NCBI RefSeq assembly: GCF_018141525.1
Contig: NZ_CP064655.1
Coordinates: 3,070,501 to 3,134,500, forward strand
DNA: 64,000 nt
Direction of reading: 5' to 3'
Source: Miltoncostaea marina
GTDB lineage: Bacteria > Actinomycetota > Thermoleophilia > Miltoncostaeales > Miltoncostaeaceae
The notes beneath the pieces were generated by a model. The model ran no database searches. It had not been told where the DNA came from and saw only the letters and a list, made by a program, of their open reading frames with translations. Positions 26,018 through 38,673 of the stretch are shown here, piece after piece (the stretch's first letter is position 1; each line of letters starts with the position of its first letter). The translations under genes were made by a program, and so were the position numbers.

Positions 26018-26626
26018 ATGGGCGCCGCCGTCACGCTCCCCGAGCGCGTGGTCGTGCCGACCTGCATGGGGTGCGGCGCGATGGGCCGCGCCGAGGGCTG
26101 CGAGGGGGCCTGCTCGGAGCACCGGCTCGACCTGGTGCGGGCCGCCGAGCTCGAGGCGCTCGAGGCGGCCGCGGCGATCGCGCGGGCCCGGGTGGCGCGG
26201 CTCGCCCCGCTGGCCCGGCGGCTGGCCGGCGACCCGCCGCCGGGCGACCCGGACGCGGCGTTCGCCGCGCTGCGCGACGACGCCCGGGCGGCCCTGCGCG
26301 CCCTGGCCGCCGCCGGGCCCGCGCCGGCCTGGGGCGAGGGCGAGGCCGTGACCGGCTGGTGGTGCGCGGAGTGCGGCAACGTCGACGTGCCCCGGCCCTG
26401 CATCGGCGTCTGCGTGTGGCGGCCGGCCGGGTGGGTGCGGCTGGACGTCGTGGAGCGGGCCGCCGGGCGGGCGGCGCCGGCCATGGAGGCCGACGCGCCC
26501 CTGTCGCGGGTGCTGTCCCGGCTGGCGGCCGTGCGCCCGCGCGCCGGGCAGGCGGAGCGCAACTGGCGCGCCCTGGGCGCGCACGCCGCCGTCGCGCTGG
26601 CGGCGCCCGGCGCCGCGGCCGCGTAG
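26018..26626 (+). CDS. Cys-rich zinc-ribbon-like protein, unknown function
   Basis: A 202-residue cytosolic protein. Two Cys clusters frame a helical middle: CMGCGAMGRAEGCEGAC with a following His (residues 16-35), and WWCAECGNVDVPRPCIGVC (about 114-132). These look like zinc ribbons. The middle (40-110) is Ala/Arg-rich helix. I do not recognise the family. It follows addA by 9 bases and could be co-transcribed with it, but also has its own -10-like element. A nucleic-acid or protein-binding role is plausible, not shown. Confidence 0.75.
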   Translation: MGAAVTLPERVVVPTCMGCGAMGRAEGCEGACSEHRLDLVRAAELEALEAAAAIARARVARLAPLARRLAGDPPPGDPDAAFAALRDDARAALRALAAAGPAPAWGEGEAVTGWWCAECGNVDVPRPCIGVCVWRPAGWVRLDVVERAAGRAAPAMEADAPLSRVLSRLAAVRPRAGQAERNWRALGAHAAVALAAPGAAAA

Positions 26627-26638
26627 GGGCGGCGGGGC

Positions 26639-26851
26639 CTAGCGGGTCGGCGCCGCGGAGCCGATGCGGCGCACCAGCGCCTCGCGCTGGGCGGGCGTCA
26701 GGCGGTGCAGGCGGCGGCGCACCTCGTGGAGCGCCGCCTCGACGCCGCGGCCCCCGAGCAGGGCCTCGCGCACGGCGACGCGCGTGCGCGCGGCCTCGCG
26801 GGTCGCCACGTCGGACGCCCAGCGCTCGATGTCGATGCCACCCGTGCCCAC
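26639..26851 (-). CDS. small helical protein, unknown function
   Basis: A 70-residue, Arg/Ala/Glu-rich protein (MGTGGIDIERWASDVATREA at the start), predicted helical, with LTPAQREALVRRIG near the end. No Cys, signal or membrane segment. It is convergent with the zinc-ribbon gene (12 bases apart). Coding is supported by the codon bias, but there is no family match I can name, and no strong ribosome-binding site. Confidence 0.5.
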   Translation of the reverse strand: MGTGGIDIERWASDVATREAARTRVAVREALLGGRGVEAALHEVRRRLHRLTPAQREALVRRIGSAAPTR

Positions 26852-26927
26852 CGCGGACCCCCTGTGCGGCGCCCGGCCCCGTGCCGGGGCGCAGCCCCAC
26901 GGTACGACGGCCCGGACGCCCGGTCCG

Positions 26928-26943
26928 CCCCCCGCGAGGGGGG
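26928..26943 (-). terminator. hairpin downstream of the PilB-like gene
   Basis: Six C, a four-base loop (GCGA on the plus strand) and six G form a compact GC hairpin 35 bases after the PilB-like stop. A further GC-rich inverted stretch follows toward 26960. No T-tract. Confidence 0.45.
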
Positions 26944-26978
26944 TTCGCCACCCCCCTGGCGGCCGGGCGGCGCGGGGA

Positions 26979-28715
26979 TCAGGCGACGGTGCGGGCCAGC
27001 TCGTTGAGGGTGGTCTCGCCGGCCAGCACCTTGAGGACGCCGTCCTCGCGCATGGTGCGCATGCCCTCGCGGCGGGCCTGGCGGCGGATCTCCGACGAGG
27101 GGGCGGACGCGGCGGTGAGGCGCTCGACCTCCTCGCTCATCGTGAGCATCTCGTAGATGCCGACGCGGCCCCGGTAGCCGGTCTGGCGGCAGTGCCTGCA
27201 GCCCACCGACTTGTGGATGGTGGCCGTCTCGCCGACCCCCTCCGGCAGGGTGGCGGTGCCGGCGAACTCCCGCAGGGTGGTGGCGGGCACGGTGACCGGC
27301 GTGCGGCACTCCGGGCACAGGCGCCGCGCCAGCCGCTGGGCGAGCACGCCCAGCACGCCGCTGGCGGAGATGAACGGCTCGACGCCCATCTCGGTGAGCC
27401 GGGTGAGCGCGCTGGCGGCGTCGTTGGTGTGGATGGTGGCCATGACGAGGTGGCCGGTGAGCGCCGCCTGCATCATGATCTGCGCCGTCTCGCCGTCGCG
27501 CACCTCGCCGATCATCAGCGTGTCGGGGTCGCTGCGCAGCAGCGAGCGCAGGCCGGCGGCGAACGTCAGCCCGGCCTTCGTGTTGACCTGGACCTGGTTG
27601 ATGCCGGCCAGGCGGTACTCGACCGGGTCCTCGATCGTGATGATCTTGCGGTCGCCGGTGTTGAGGGCGTGTAGCGCGCCGTAGAGGGTCGTCGACTTGC
27701 CCGAGCCGGTCGGGCCGCTGACCAGCACCGCCCCGTAGGGGCGGCGGTAGCAGGCGGTGAAGCGCTCCAGCGTGTCGCGCGCGAAGCCCAGCTCCGAGAG
27801 CTTGCGCATGGCGTTGGAGGTGTCGAGGATGCGGATGACCACGCCCTCGCCGTGCACCGTCGGCACGGTGACCACGCGCAGGTCGAGGCGGTGGCCGGCG
27901 GCGGTCAGGCTGACGCGCCCGTCCTGAGGCAGCCGGCGCTCGGCGATGTCCATGTCGGCCATCACCTTGATGCGGCTCACGACCTCGCGCGAGAGGGCGG
28001 CGGGGATGGCGGCCACGGTGCGGATGACGCCGTCGATGCGGTAGCGCACCAGCATCTCGTCGGCCTGCGCCTCGAGGTGGATGTCGGAGGCGCCCTCCTC
28101 CACCGCCCGGGAGACGACCGACCCCACCATCCGCACGACCGGCGCGGCCTCGCCGTCGATGCGGCCGAGGTCGGCGGTGAAGTCCAGCTCGCCGCCGGCG
28201 CGGCCCGCCGCCGGGGCGGCCTCGCGCACGAGCCCGGAGAGGAAGTTGTCCGCGTGGACGTCGCCGGCGTTGAGGAAGGCGTCGATCTCGGCGTCGAGGG
28301 CGAGCGCCGGGCGGATGTCGCGCCCGACCAGCATGCGCAGGTCGTCGAGGGTGAGGACGTCCGACGGGTCGGCGGTGGCGAGCAGCAGCGCGCCGCCCGG
28401 CTCCACCGCGAGGGGGATCACGCGGTACCGCTGGCGGCTGCGCTCGTCGAGCAGGTCGAGGACGGCCGGGTCGACGCCGCCGGACAGCCGGGCGCGCGGC
28501 ACCCCCAGGCGGCGGGCCAGGCCGTCGGCCATCGTCTGGGCGCTGATCGTGCCCTGCGCGACGAGGATCTCGCCCAGGCGGCCGCCGTGCTGGCGCTGGT
28601 GCGCGAGCGCGGCCTCGAGGACGGGCCGCGTGATCGCGCCCATCTCGATGAGCACCTCTCCGAGCCCGGCCTTCGGCGGGGAGGCGACCGCCCGGGGGGC
28701 TGTGGCCTGCGACAT
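26979..28715 (-). CDS. GspE/PilB-family type II secretion or type IV pilus assembly ATPase
   Basis: A 578-residue cytosolic hexameric ATPase. An N-terminal GspE/MshE-type domain (about 15-160; a candidate c-di-GMP binder in this family) is followed by the ATPase core with Walker A SGPTGSGKST (about 330-340), Walker B SDPDTLMIGEVRD (about 392-404) and the His box HLVMATIHTND. A zinc-binding tetracysteine is visible (CPECR then CRHCRQTGYRGR). It powers pilus or pseudopilus assembly. The ATG at 28715 follows GAGGGAG. No pilC, pilin, pilM or pilT gene is nearby in the window, so it appears solitary or far from its partners. Confidence 0.9.
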   Translation of the reverse strand: MSQATAPRAVASPPKAGLGEVLIEMGAITRPVLEAALAHQRQHGGRLGEILVAQGTISAQTMADGLARRLGVPRARLSGGVDPAVLDLLDERSRQRYRVIPLAVEPGGALLLATADPSDVLTLDDLRMLVGRDIRPALALDAEIDAFLNAGDVHADNFLSGLVREAAPAAGRAGGELDFTADLGRIDGEAAPVVRMVGSVVSRAVEEGASDIHLEAQADEMLVRYRIDGVIRTVAAIPAALSREVVSRIKVMADMDIAERRLPQDGRVSLTAAGHRLDLRVVTVPTVHGEGVVIRILDTSNAMRKLSELGFARDTLERFTACYRRPYGAVLVSGPTGSGKSTTLYGALHALNTGDRKIITIEDPVEYRLAGINQVQVNTKAGLTFAAGLRSLLRSDPDTLMIGEVRDGETAQIMMQAALTGHLVMATIHTNDAASALTRLTEMGVEPFISASGVLGVLAQRLARRLCPECRTPVTVPATTLREFAGTATLPEGVGETATIHKSVGCRHCRQTGYRGRVGIYEMLTMSEEVERLTAASAPSSEIRRQARREGMRTMREDGVLKVLAGETTLNELARTVA

Positions 28716-28838
28716 GGGTCTCCCTCGTGTCGTCCGACGTTCGCCGCCCGTATCGGCCGGCGGCGCGCGCATCTGAGCCCGCAGGCCCCCCACGCGAGGG
28801 CCGCCCTCGCGACGGCGCCGTCCACGCGCCCCGGGGGC

Positions 28839-29579
28839 TCAGCCGGCCCGGCGGCCCCAGATCACGACGGCGCCGCCGAACGAGAGCCGGCGCACGCGCA
28901 GCTCGCCCAGCCCGGCGGCGCGGTGCAGCTCGAGCAGCGCCGGCAGCGGGTGGCGCCGGTAGAGGTCGGGGATGCTGCGGTGCAGGAACCGCCCGGCCCG
29001 CCACCAGGGCGCCCCGCCCACGACCGCGCCGGCGGCCGGCAGCACCGCGCCGGTGTAGAGCCGCCACAGCGCGCGGGGCAGCGCGCGCGGCGGGACGCCG
29101 AACTCGAGGCTCGCGAACGGCGCGCCCGGACGCATGACCCGGGCCAGCTCGCGCAGGGTGGCGGCGGGGTCGTCGACGTAGCGCAGCAGGTAGGTCACGG
29201 TGAGCCCGTCGAAGGACGCGTCGGCGAACGGCAGGCGCTCCGCCTCGGCCCGCACGAGCGTCACGCGCTGGGCCAGCCCGGCGTCCGCGAGGCGCGCGCG
29301 GGCTGCGTCGAGCATCTCGAGGCTCTGGTCGACGCCGGTCACGGCGCACCGGCGCTCCAGCACGAGGCGCTCGGCCACGGCGCCCGTGCCGGTGGCAACG
29401 TCGAGCACGCGGTCGCCGGGGCCGGCCGGCACCCGATCGACCAGGAACCGATGCCAGCGCGGCTCCTGCCCCAGCGAGAGCAGGGCGGCCCGGCGCGAGT
29501 AGGCCGGCCCGGCGAGCCCGGCGAACAGCCCCTGGGTGGCGGGCTTGTCCGGCGGGCGGAAGCCGGGCCGGTCGCTCAC
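28839..29579 (-). CDS. UbiE/MenG-family SAM methyltransferase
   Basis: A 246-residue class I methyltransferase. SAM motif I is VLDVATGTGAVAE (about 59-71), motif II GVDQSLEML, and FDGLTVTYLLRYVDDP plus a later GxPxxxxP-like region follow the UbiE/COQ5 pattern. The family C-methylates demethylmenaquinone or ubiquinone precursors; in actinobacteria menaquinone would be expected. The GTG start is 12 bases after the thioredoxin-TPR stop, so the two likely form an operon. Some divergence from strict MenG (PPDKPATQGLF rather than MF..IA..YD) means another small-molecule substrate is possible. Confidence 0.75.
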   Translation of the reverse strand: MSDRPGFRPPDKPATQGLFAGLAGPAYSRRAALLSLGQEPRWHRFLVDRVPAGPGDRVLDVATGTGAVAERLVLERRCAVTGVDQSLEMLDAARARLADAGLAQRVTLVRAEAERLPFADASFDGLTVTYLLRYVDDPAATLRELARVMRPGAPFASLEFGVPPRALPRALWRLYTGAVLPAAGAVVGGAPWWRAGRFLHRSIPDLYRRHPLPALLELHRAAGLGELRVRRLSFGGAVVIWGRRAG

Positions 29580-29591
29580 GCGCGGGGCGCC

Positions 29592-30332
29592 TTAGTAGAG
29601 GGCCTGCGCCAGGCGGCGGCGGAAGCGCACGGCGAGCGGGTGGTGCTCGCCGATCTCGGCGAAGACGCCGAGCATCGCGGCGCGGACGTCGTCGCGCAGC
29701 TCGGGCGCCACCCGGACCGCGTCCAGCAGGTGGGCGAGCCCCGTCTCCACGTCGCCGCGGCCGAGCGCGGCGATGCCGGCGGCCACGTCGGGCTGGTCGG
29801 CCGACGCCAGGCGGGCCCGCGCGAGCAGCGCCGCGGCGCCGGCGTCGAAGGCGACCGGGTCGAGCAGCGCCACGATCTCGTCGGCGCGGCCGTCGGCCAC
29901 CAGCAGGCGGGCGAGCGCCACGCGTGCGCCCACGTGGCCCGGCTCGAGCTCGACCGCGGCACGCAGCGACGCCTCGTCGCCGGCCGCGATGAGCTTCTCC
30001 GTCTCGGAGGGCACCAGCCGGTCGAGGAAGGCCTCGACCGCCGGGGGCGGCTGCATGCCGACGAACTCGGCCACGGCCACGCCGTCGCGGAAGCCCTTCA
30101 CGTACGGGATGCTCATCACCCGGTGCTCGCGGGCGAGGTTCGGGTTGGCGTCGATGTCCACCTTCGCCAGCAGCACCGCGCCGGCCCGGCGCTCCACGGC
30201 CGACTCGATCACGGGCGCGAGCTGGCGGCAGGGCCCGCACCAGCCGGCCCAGAAGTCGACCACCACCGGGACCTCATGCGAGCGCTCGATCACCTCGGCG
30301 CCGAAGCTGGCCTCGGTCACGTCCACGTGCAC
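29592..30332 (-). CDS. thioredoxin with C-terminal TPR (CnoX/YbbN-like)
   Basis: A 246-residue protein. The thioredoxin domain (1-108) has WCGPC with Cys32 and Cys35 and the cis-Pro in SIPYVKGF. The rest (about 110-246) is TPR-like helical repeat as in CnoX/YbbN, which joins chaperone holdase and redox functions under oxidative stress. Many CnoX proteins have a modified active site, but here the classic CGPC is intact, so it should be an active reductase. It precedes the UbiE-type gene in the same direction. Confidence 0.88.
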   Translation of the reverse strand: MHVDVTEASFGAEVIERSHEVPVVVDFWAGWCGPCRQLAPVIESAVERRAGAVLLAKVDIDANPNLAREHRVMSIPYVKGFRDGVAVAEFVGMQPPPAVEAFLDRLVPSETEKLIAAGDEASLRAAVELEPGHVGARVALARLLVADGRADEIVALLDPVAFDAGAAALLARARLASADQPDVAAGIAALGRGDVETGLAHLLDAVRVAPELRDDVRAAMLGVFAEIGEHHPLAVRFRRRLAQALY

Positions 30333-30404
30333 ATCCCTCCCGTTCGCCGTCTGCCGTCCGCCACTGACGGTAGCGGAGGTGACGAGCGGGCCGCCGCCCG
30401 GCGG

Positions 30405-30641
30405 CTAGGCGGCGTGCGAGCGCCCGAGGGCCGCCGGCACCGGCGGCGCGCACCGCGGGCACGGCGCCCAGTGGCTCGCCAGGTAGCGCCACGGCCCGTG
30501 CACCACGTCGCGCACGCCCGGGTCGCCGCGGTGCGGCGCCTCGGGGCAGTCGTGGCGATGGTACGGACCCCATCCGCCCGCGCTCATGTGGGCGACACGG
30601 CCGGTCCCTCCGGCGGGACGCCCGTCGTCGAAGCTCGTCAT
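30405..30641 (-). CDS. small His/Cys-rich protein, possible zinc binder
   Basis: A 78-residue protein. HRHDCPEAPHRGD (about 28-40) and HWAPCPRCAPP (about 57-67) provide Cys and His that could make one zinc site. A strong GGGGGAGGGGA directly precedes the ATG at 30641, better than for most genes here, which supports it as real. It sits divergent from ettA and downstream-facing the thioredoxin gene start region. No family recognised. Confidence 0.6.
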   Translation of the reverse strand: MTSFDDGRPAGGTGRVAHMSAGGWGPYHRHDCPEAPHRGDPGVRDVVHGPWRYLASHWAPCPRCAPPVPAALGRSHAA

Positions 30642-30752
30642 GTCCCCTCCCCCGGGGATGCCACCGCCGCGGCCCTCCGCGGCTCCTCGTTCGTCGTCGC
30701 GTCTCGACGGTAGCGCATACGGACTTGAGGGTCGGGGTCCTGCAACCTTCGT

Positions 30753-30758
30753 TACCCT
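30753..30758 (+). promoter_or_regulatory. TACCCT -10-like element before ettA
   Basis: TACCCT ends 7 bases before the ettA ATG at 30766; no Shine-Dalgarno sequence lies between. Transcription starting about 7 bases after the box would begin at the A of ATG. A TTGAGG at 30725-30730 is 22 bases upstream of the box, too far for a standard spacer. Confidence 0.55.
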
Positions 30759-30765
30759 GGCACCC

Positions 30766-32448
<1,683 letters not shown>

Positions 32449-32452
32449 GCGG

Positions 32453-32483
32453 CGCCGCCCGGGCGCGCGGCGCCCGGGCGGCG
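32453..32483 (+). terminator. terminator hairpin after ettA
   Basis: A 14-base perfect stem (32453-32466 with 32470-32483) around a 3-base GCG loop begins 4 bases after the ettA stop. No T-tract follows. It isolates ettA from the aconitase gene. Confidence 0.65.
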
Positions 32484-32537
32484 ATCGCCCTGCGATAGGA
32501 TCTCCTGCTGGACTGCCGACCGTCAGAGGAGATCGTC

Positions 32538-35237
<2,700 letters not shown>

Positions 35238-35241
35238 GCCG

Positions 35242-35285
35242 CATCGGCAGGGGCGCCGGCCGGCGGGCCGGCGCCCCTGCCGATG
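35242..35285 (+). terminator. strong terminator hairpin after aconitase
   Basis: A 19-base perfect inverted repeat (35242-35260 and 35267-35285) with a six-base CGGCGG loop begins 4 bases after the acnA stop. It is the strongest hairpin in the window. No clear T-run. An ATG at 35283 lies inside the right arm and so is a poor start for the next gene. Confidence 0.75.
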
Positions 35286-35345
35286 TTCCACCGCCACGTC
35301 GGCGCTCACGGATCGCCGCGCGGTACCGACACAGACGCGGTGACG

Positions 35346-37217
35346 ATGTTGCCGCGGCGACGCGCCCCCCGACCCGCCGACGCCCCCGCCGACCCCGGCT
35401 GGATGCGCGCGGCCCACACCGAGCGCCGGCTGCAGGCGGCGCAGTCCGCGCTGTTCGTGGTGCTGGCCGCGGTGGTCGTGGCGGTGGCCGTCTGGGCCGG
35501 CCGCGGGACCATGGAGGAGCTCCACCGCTACGGCGTCGAGCAGGCCCGCTTCGAGGGCGTGAGCGAGATCCGCATCACCCTCCAGGACGAGGAGACGGCG
35601 ATGTGGATGCGCCGGGCCGGCGGCGAGGCGGGCACGCCGCTCGAGTCGACGCGCGACGTGCTGGCGGCGGCGGGGCGGGCCGCCGGCCTCGCACGCGAGG
35701 AGATCGCCTCGGAGCCGGGCGACTCGCCCGAGCGGCGCGCGGCCGAGGAGACCGTCCGGGCCCTCGACGACCTCGTGCGCTTCGTGGCCACCACCCCCGC
35801 ATCGACCGTCGTCGGCTCGGCCGCCGACCGCCGCTACATCGCCGCGCTGGCGCCGATCCGCGGGCGCCTGGTCGACGCCGCCGACCGGTGGGCCGCCGCC
35901 GACGGCGCCGAGCTGCGCGCGGCCAACGCCGACCTGCGGGCGACGCTGCGCCGGCTGATGACCATCGCCACCGCCGTCGCGCTCGCCGGCGTGCTGGTGG
36001 CGGGGCTCGGGTGGCTGCTGATCGCCCGGGTGCGCCGGCGCGTGGTCGGGGCGCTGCAGCGAGCGACCGTCGACCTGCGGCGCCTCGCCGAGACCGACCC
36101 GCTGACGGGCCTCGCCAACCAGCGCACCGTGCACGACACGCTCCGGTCGGCCGTGCCCGAGGCGCGCGCGAGCGGCCGGCCGCTCAGCGCGGTCATGCTC
36201 GACCTGGACCACTTCAAGCGGATCAACGACACCCACGGCCACGCGGCCGGCGACGCCGTGCTGGTCGAGACGGCGCGCCGCCTGACGGCCTGCTCGCGCG
36301 CCGACGACCTCGTGGCGCGGATCGGCGGCGAGGAGTTCCTGATGCTGCTGCCCGGCACCGACGGGGCGGCCGCCCTGGCGATCGCCGAGCGCGTGCGGGC
36401 CGCCGTCGTCGCCACGCCGTTCGGCGCGGCGACCGGGCACCTGACGGTCTCGCTGGGGGTCGCGACGCTCGGCCCGGGCCTCGACGCCGACGCCCTGCTG
36501 GGCCACGCCGACACCGCGCTCTACTGGGCGAAGGCCCACGGCCGCAACGCGGCCTACCGCTACGGCGAGGACGGCATGCGGGGGCTCGCGCCGGTCGACG
36601 AGGCGCTGCGCCGCGACCGCGCGGAGGGGCTCGTGGCGCTGCGCGCCCTCGCCCGCGCCATCGACGCCCGCGACGCCGCCACCCAGCGCCACTCGGTGCG
36701 CGTGGCCGACATGGCGGTGGCCCTCGCCGCCGAGCTCGGGTGGAGCCCCGCCCAGCGGGCCCGGCTGCGCGAGGCCGGGCTCGTGCACGACGTGGGCAAG
36801 ATCGGCATCCCCGACGCCATCCTGCTGAAGCCCGGCCGGCTGGACGACGCCGAGTGGAAGGTGATGCAGGGCCACGCCGCGCTCAGCGCGCGGATCGTGG
36901 CCGAGGCGCTCGACGGGGATCAGGTCGCCTGGGTCGCCCACCACCACGAGCGGTGGGCCGGCGGCGGCTACCCCGACAACCGCTTCGGCGAGGACATCCC
37001 CGAGGGGGCGCGGATCCTCGCGCTGGCCGACGCCTGGGACGCGATGACCACGATGCGCGACTACGCCTATCCGCTGGACCGGATGAATGCCCTGGCGGAG
37101 TGCCGCCGCTGCTCGGGCACGCACTTCTGGCCGGCGGCCGTGCGCGCCCTGGAGGCGCTCCACGAGGCCGGGCGGCTCGCGCCGCAGGAGCCGCGGGAGC
37201 AGCCCGCACTGGCGTGA
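35346..37217 (+). CDS. membrane GGDEF-HD-GYP cyclic-di-GMP protein
   Basis: A 623-residue protein. Two transmembrane helices (about 30-52 and 202-224) bracket a helical sensor region of about 150 residues. The GGDEF domain (about 240-400) has GGEEF and, five residues upstream, an RADD product-inhibition I-site, so it should be a diguanylate cyclase. The HD-GYP domain (about 425-590) has VHDVGKIG and HHERWAGGGYP; the Asp before GxGYP is replaced by Ala, so phosphodiesterase activity is less certain. I prefer the ATG at 35346 (or GTG at 35340) over 35283, which lies in the terminator. Confidence 0.88.
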   Translation: MLPRRRAPRPADAPADPGWMRAAHTERRLQAAQSALFVVLAAVVVAVAVWAGRGTMEELHRYGVEQARFEGVSEIRITLQDEETAMWMRRAGGEAGTPLESTRDVLAAAGRAAGLAREEIASEPGDSPERRAAEETVRALDDLVRFVATTPASTVVGSAADRRYIAALAPIRGRLVDAADRWAAADGAELRAANADLRATLRRLMTIATAVALAGVLVAGLGWLLIARVRRRVVGALQRATVDLRRLAETDPLTGLANQRTVHDTLRSAVPEARASGRPLSAVMLDLDHFKRINDTHGHAAGDAVLVETARRLTACSRADDLVARIGGEEFLMLLPGTDGAAALAIAERVRAAVVATPFGAATGHLTVSLGVATLGPGLDADALLGHADTALYWAKAHGRNAAYRYGEDGMRGLAPVDEALRRDRAEGLVALRALARAIDARDAATQRHSVRVADMAVALAAELGWSPAQRARLREAGLVHDVGKIGIPDAILLKPGRLDDAEWKVMQGHAALSARIVAEALDGDQVAWVAHHHERWAGGGYPDNRFGEDIPEGARILALADAWDAMTTMRDYAYPLDRMNALAECRRCSGTHFWPAAVRALEALHEAGRLAPQEPREQPALA

Positions 37218-37225
37218 CGGCGGGG

Positions 37226-37254
37226 GGCGCCCCACCCGGACGGGTGGTGGCGCC
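37226..37254 (+). terminator. hairpin after the GGDEF-HD-GYP gene
   Basis: A 12-13 base near-perfect inverted repeat (37226-37237 with 37242-37254, one bulge) around GGAC follows the stop by 8 bases. Confidence 0.55.
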
Positions 37255-37269
37255 GGCGCGGCGAGGCCG

Positions 37270-37275
37270 TACCCT
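37270..37275 (+). promoter_or_regulatory. TACCCT element before the secreted protein gene
   Basis: TACCCT ends 8 bases before the ATG at 37284, with no Shine-Dalgarno sequence between; another likely leaderless start. Confidence 0.5.
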
Positions 37276-37283
37276 GCCGCGCC

Positions 37284-38357
37284 ATGACCCCCTCCGCGCC
37301 CCGCCTGCTCGCCGCCGCCGGCGCCCTCTGCGCGGCGGCCGCCGCCCTCGCCGCGACGGCCCCGCCGGCCGGCGCCGTGCCCGCCGGGACCGGCGTGCGC
37401 GGCACGCTGACGGCCTCGTGGGGCGGCATCGCCGGCGAGCCGATCACCGCCTGGTCGGGCGAGCTGACGATGACGTTCGACCCCTCCGCGGCCGCCCGGG
37501 CCGACACCCTCGCCGCCGTCGCGCGCCCGGAGCTGGGCGAGGCCGTGCGGCGCCCGTTCGCGCCGCAGGTGCAGGCGGCACGCGTCACCCGGCTGCGCAG
37601 CGACAGCGCGACGACGGTCATCTGCACGGGCACGGACGCCGAGGGCGAGGCCATCGAATGGCGGGCCACCGCGACCTCGTCGGTCGCGTCGATCGCCGAC
37701 GGCCGCGTGGCGTGGGAGCTCGTGGCGCCGCGCTTCGACCTGCTCAGGGGCCGCGGCGACGTCTGGCTCGAGCCCCACGGCACGTCCGACCCGCAGGGGT
37801 GGTACGTCAACGACCGGTTCACCCTGCCCGGCCGCTACGCCGCGTCGGACGCCTGGCCCTGCCCGGGCGACGGCGCGCCGGCCGCGCGGCTGCCGCGCAT
37901 CATCGCTCTGAACGGCGGCGGCGCGGTGCCCCGCGCCGTCTCGTACCGGTTCAGCGAACCCGAGGTCAAGCCCCTGCGCAGGACGCCCCGCGGGTGGCGG
38001 ATCGTGATGGGGACCTCTCGGCGGGAGGCGTTCGCCGAGTCGCCGTTCGGGCCGCAGGACCGCCAGTCGATCGACGTGCGCATCGCGTCCGACCTCTACC
38101 TGACCGGCAGCCCGGCGGCCCTCGGGGCGCGGTGCCAGGCGCCGGTCGAGGAGGTGCGGCGGGCCCGCACGTCGGCCGCGGCGCTGCGGCTGGCCCGGCG
38201 GGCCGGCATGACCCGGGTGCGGTTCGCCGGCACCCGCCGCACCCTGCCCCGGGGCTGGCGCCCCCACTTCCGGCTGACCGGGCCGATCGACAGCATGAGC
38301 CACTACCGCTGCGGGACGGGCGCCTTCCGCATCACCCGGTACGCCCCCCGCGCCTGA
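37284..38357 (+). CDS. secreted protein of unknown function
   Basis: A 357-residue exported protein. Signal peptide MTPSAPRLLAAAGALCAAAA with cleavage near residue 34 (after AGA). The mature part is beta-rich with four Cys (about 112, 191, 289 and 346) that may pair, a region with Trp and Tyr (GWYVNDRF), and a C-terminal HYRCGTGAFRITRY. No catalytic motif is recognised. It converges on tatA with 16 bases between stops. It could be a cell-surface or lipid-binding protein, but this is not deducible. Confidence 0.75.
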   Translation: MTPSAPRLLAAAGALCAAAAALAATAPPAGAVPAGTGVRGTLTASWGGIAGEPITAWSGELTMTFDPSAAARADTLAAVARPELGEAVRRPFAPQVQAARVTRLRSDSATTVICTGTDAEGEAIEWRATATSSVASIADGRVAWELVAPRFDLLRGRGDVWLEPHGTSDPQGWYVNDRFTLPGRYAASDAWPCPGDGAPAARLPRIIALNGGGAVPRAVSYRFSEPEVKPLRRTPRGWRIVMGTSRREAFAESPFGPQDRQSIDVRIASDLYLTGSPAALGARCQAPVEEVRRARTSAAALRLARRAGMTRVRFAGTRRTLPRGWRPHFRLTGPIDSMSHYRCGTGAFRITRYAPRA

Positions 38358-38373
38358 GCGGGCCGCGCGCCGT

Positions 38374-38601
38374 TCATCCGCCCGCGACACCATCGGGCCC
38401 GTGCGCGTCCGGTGGGACCCCGGCCATCGGCCCGGCGGGCTCCGTGTCCCGGGGTACGGCTGTGTCGCCGGTGAGGCCGCTCCGGAAGTCGCGGATCCCC
38501 GAGCCGAGGCCGCGGCCGAGCTCGGGCAGCCTCCGGGGCCCGACGATCAGCAGGACGATCGCCAGCACGATGACGATCTGGACGGGCGAGGTGTCAAGCA
38601 T
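38374..38601 (-). CDS. tatA: Sec-independent translocase subunit TatA/E
   Basis: A 75-residue TatA-type protein: N-terminal membrane helix (PVQIVIVLAIVLLIV, 6-20), the hinge GPRRLPELGRGLG (21-33), an amphipathic helix and an acidic/Pro-rich tail. It forms the pore-like assembly that moves folded twin-arginine substrates. It sits 72 bases downstream of the PhoX-type gene on the same strand and has GGAGA before the ATG. No tatB or tatC accompanies it, so it depends on TatC elsewhere. A dedicated TatA next to a Tat-type phosphatase is known in other bacteria (for example tatAd with phoD), which supports phosphate control. Confidence 0.88.
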   Translation of the reverse strand: MLDTSPVQIVIVLAIVLLIVGPRRLPELGRGLGSGIRDFRSGLTGDTAVPRDTEPAGPMAGVPPDAHGPDGVAGG

Positions 38602-38673
38602 GGATCGTCTCCGAGGGGGGTCGGGGAACAGGGCGTGGCCCACCCGCCGACGACAGCCGGCGGGTCGGTGCGC

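Noticed and set aside
35283-35345. ATG at 35283 as start of the GGDEF-HD-GYP gene
   Set aside because: It lies in the right arm of the perfect 19-base terminator hairpin; the next in-frame starts (GTG 35340, ATG 35346) lie just before the basic N-terminus and membrane helix.
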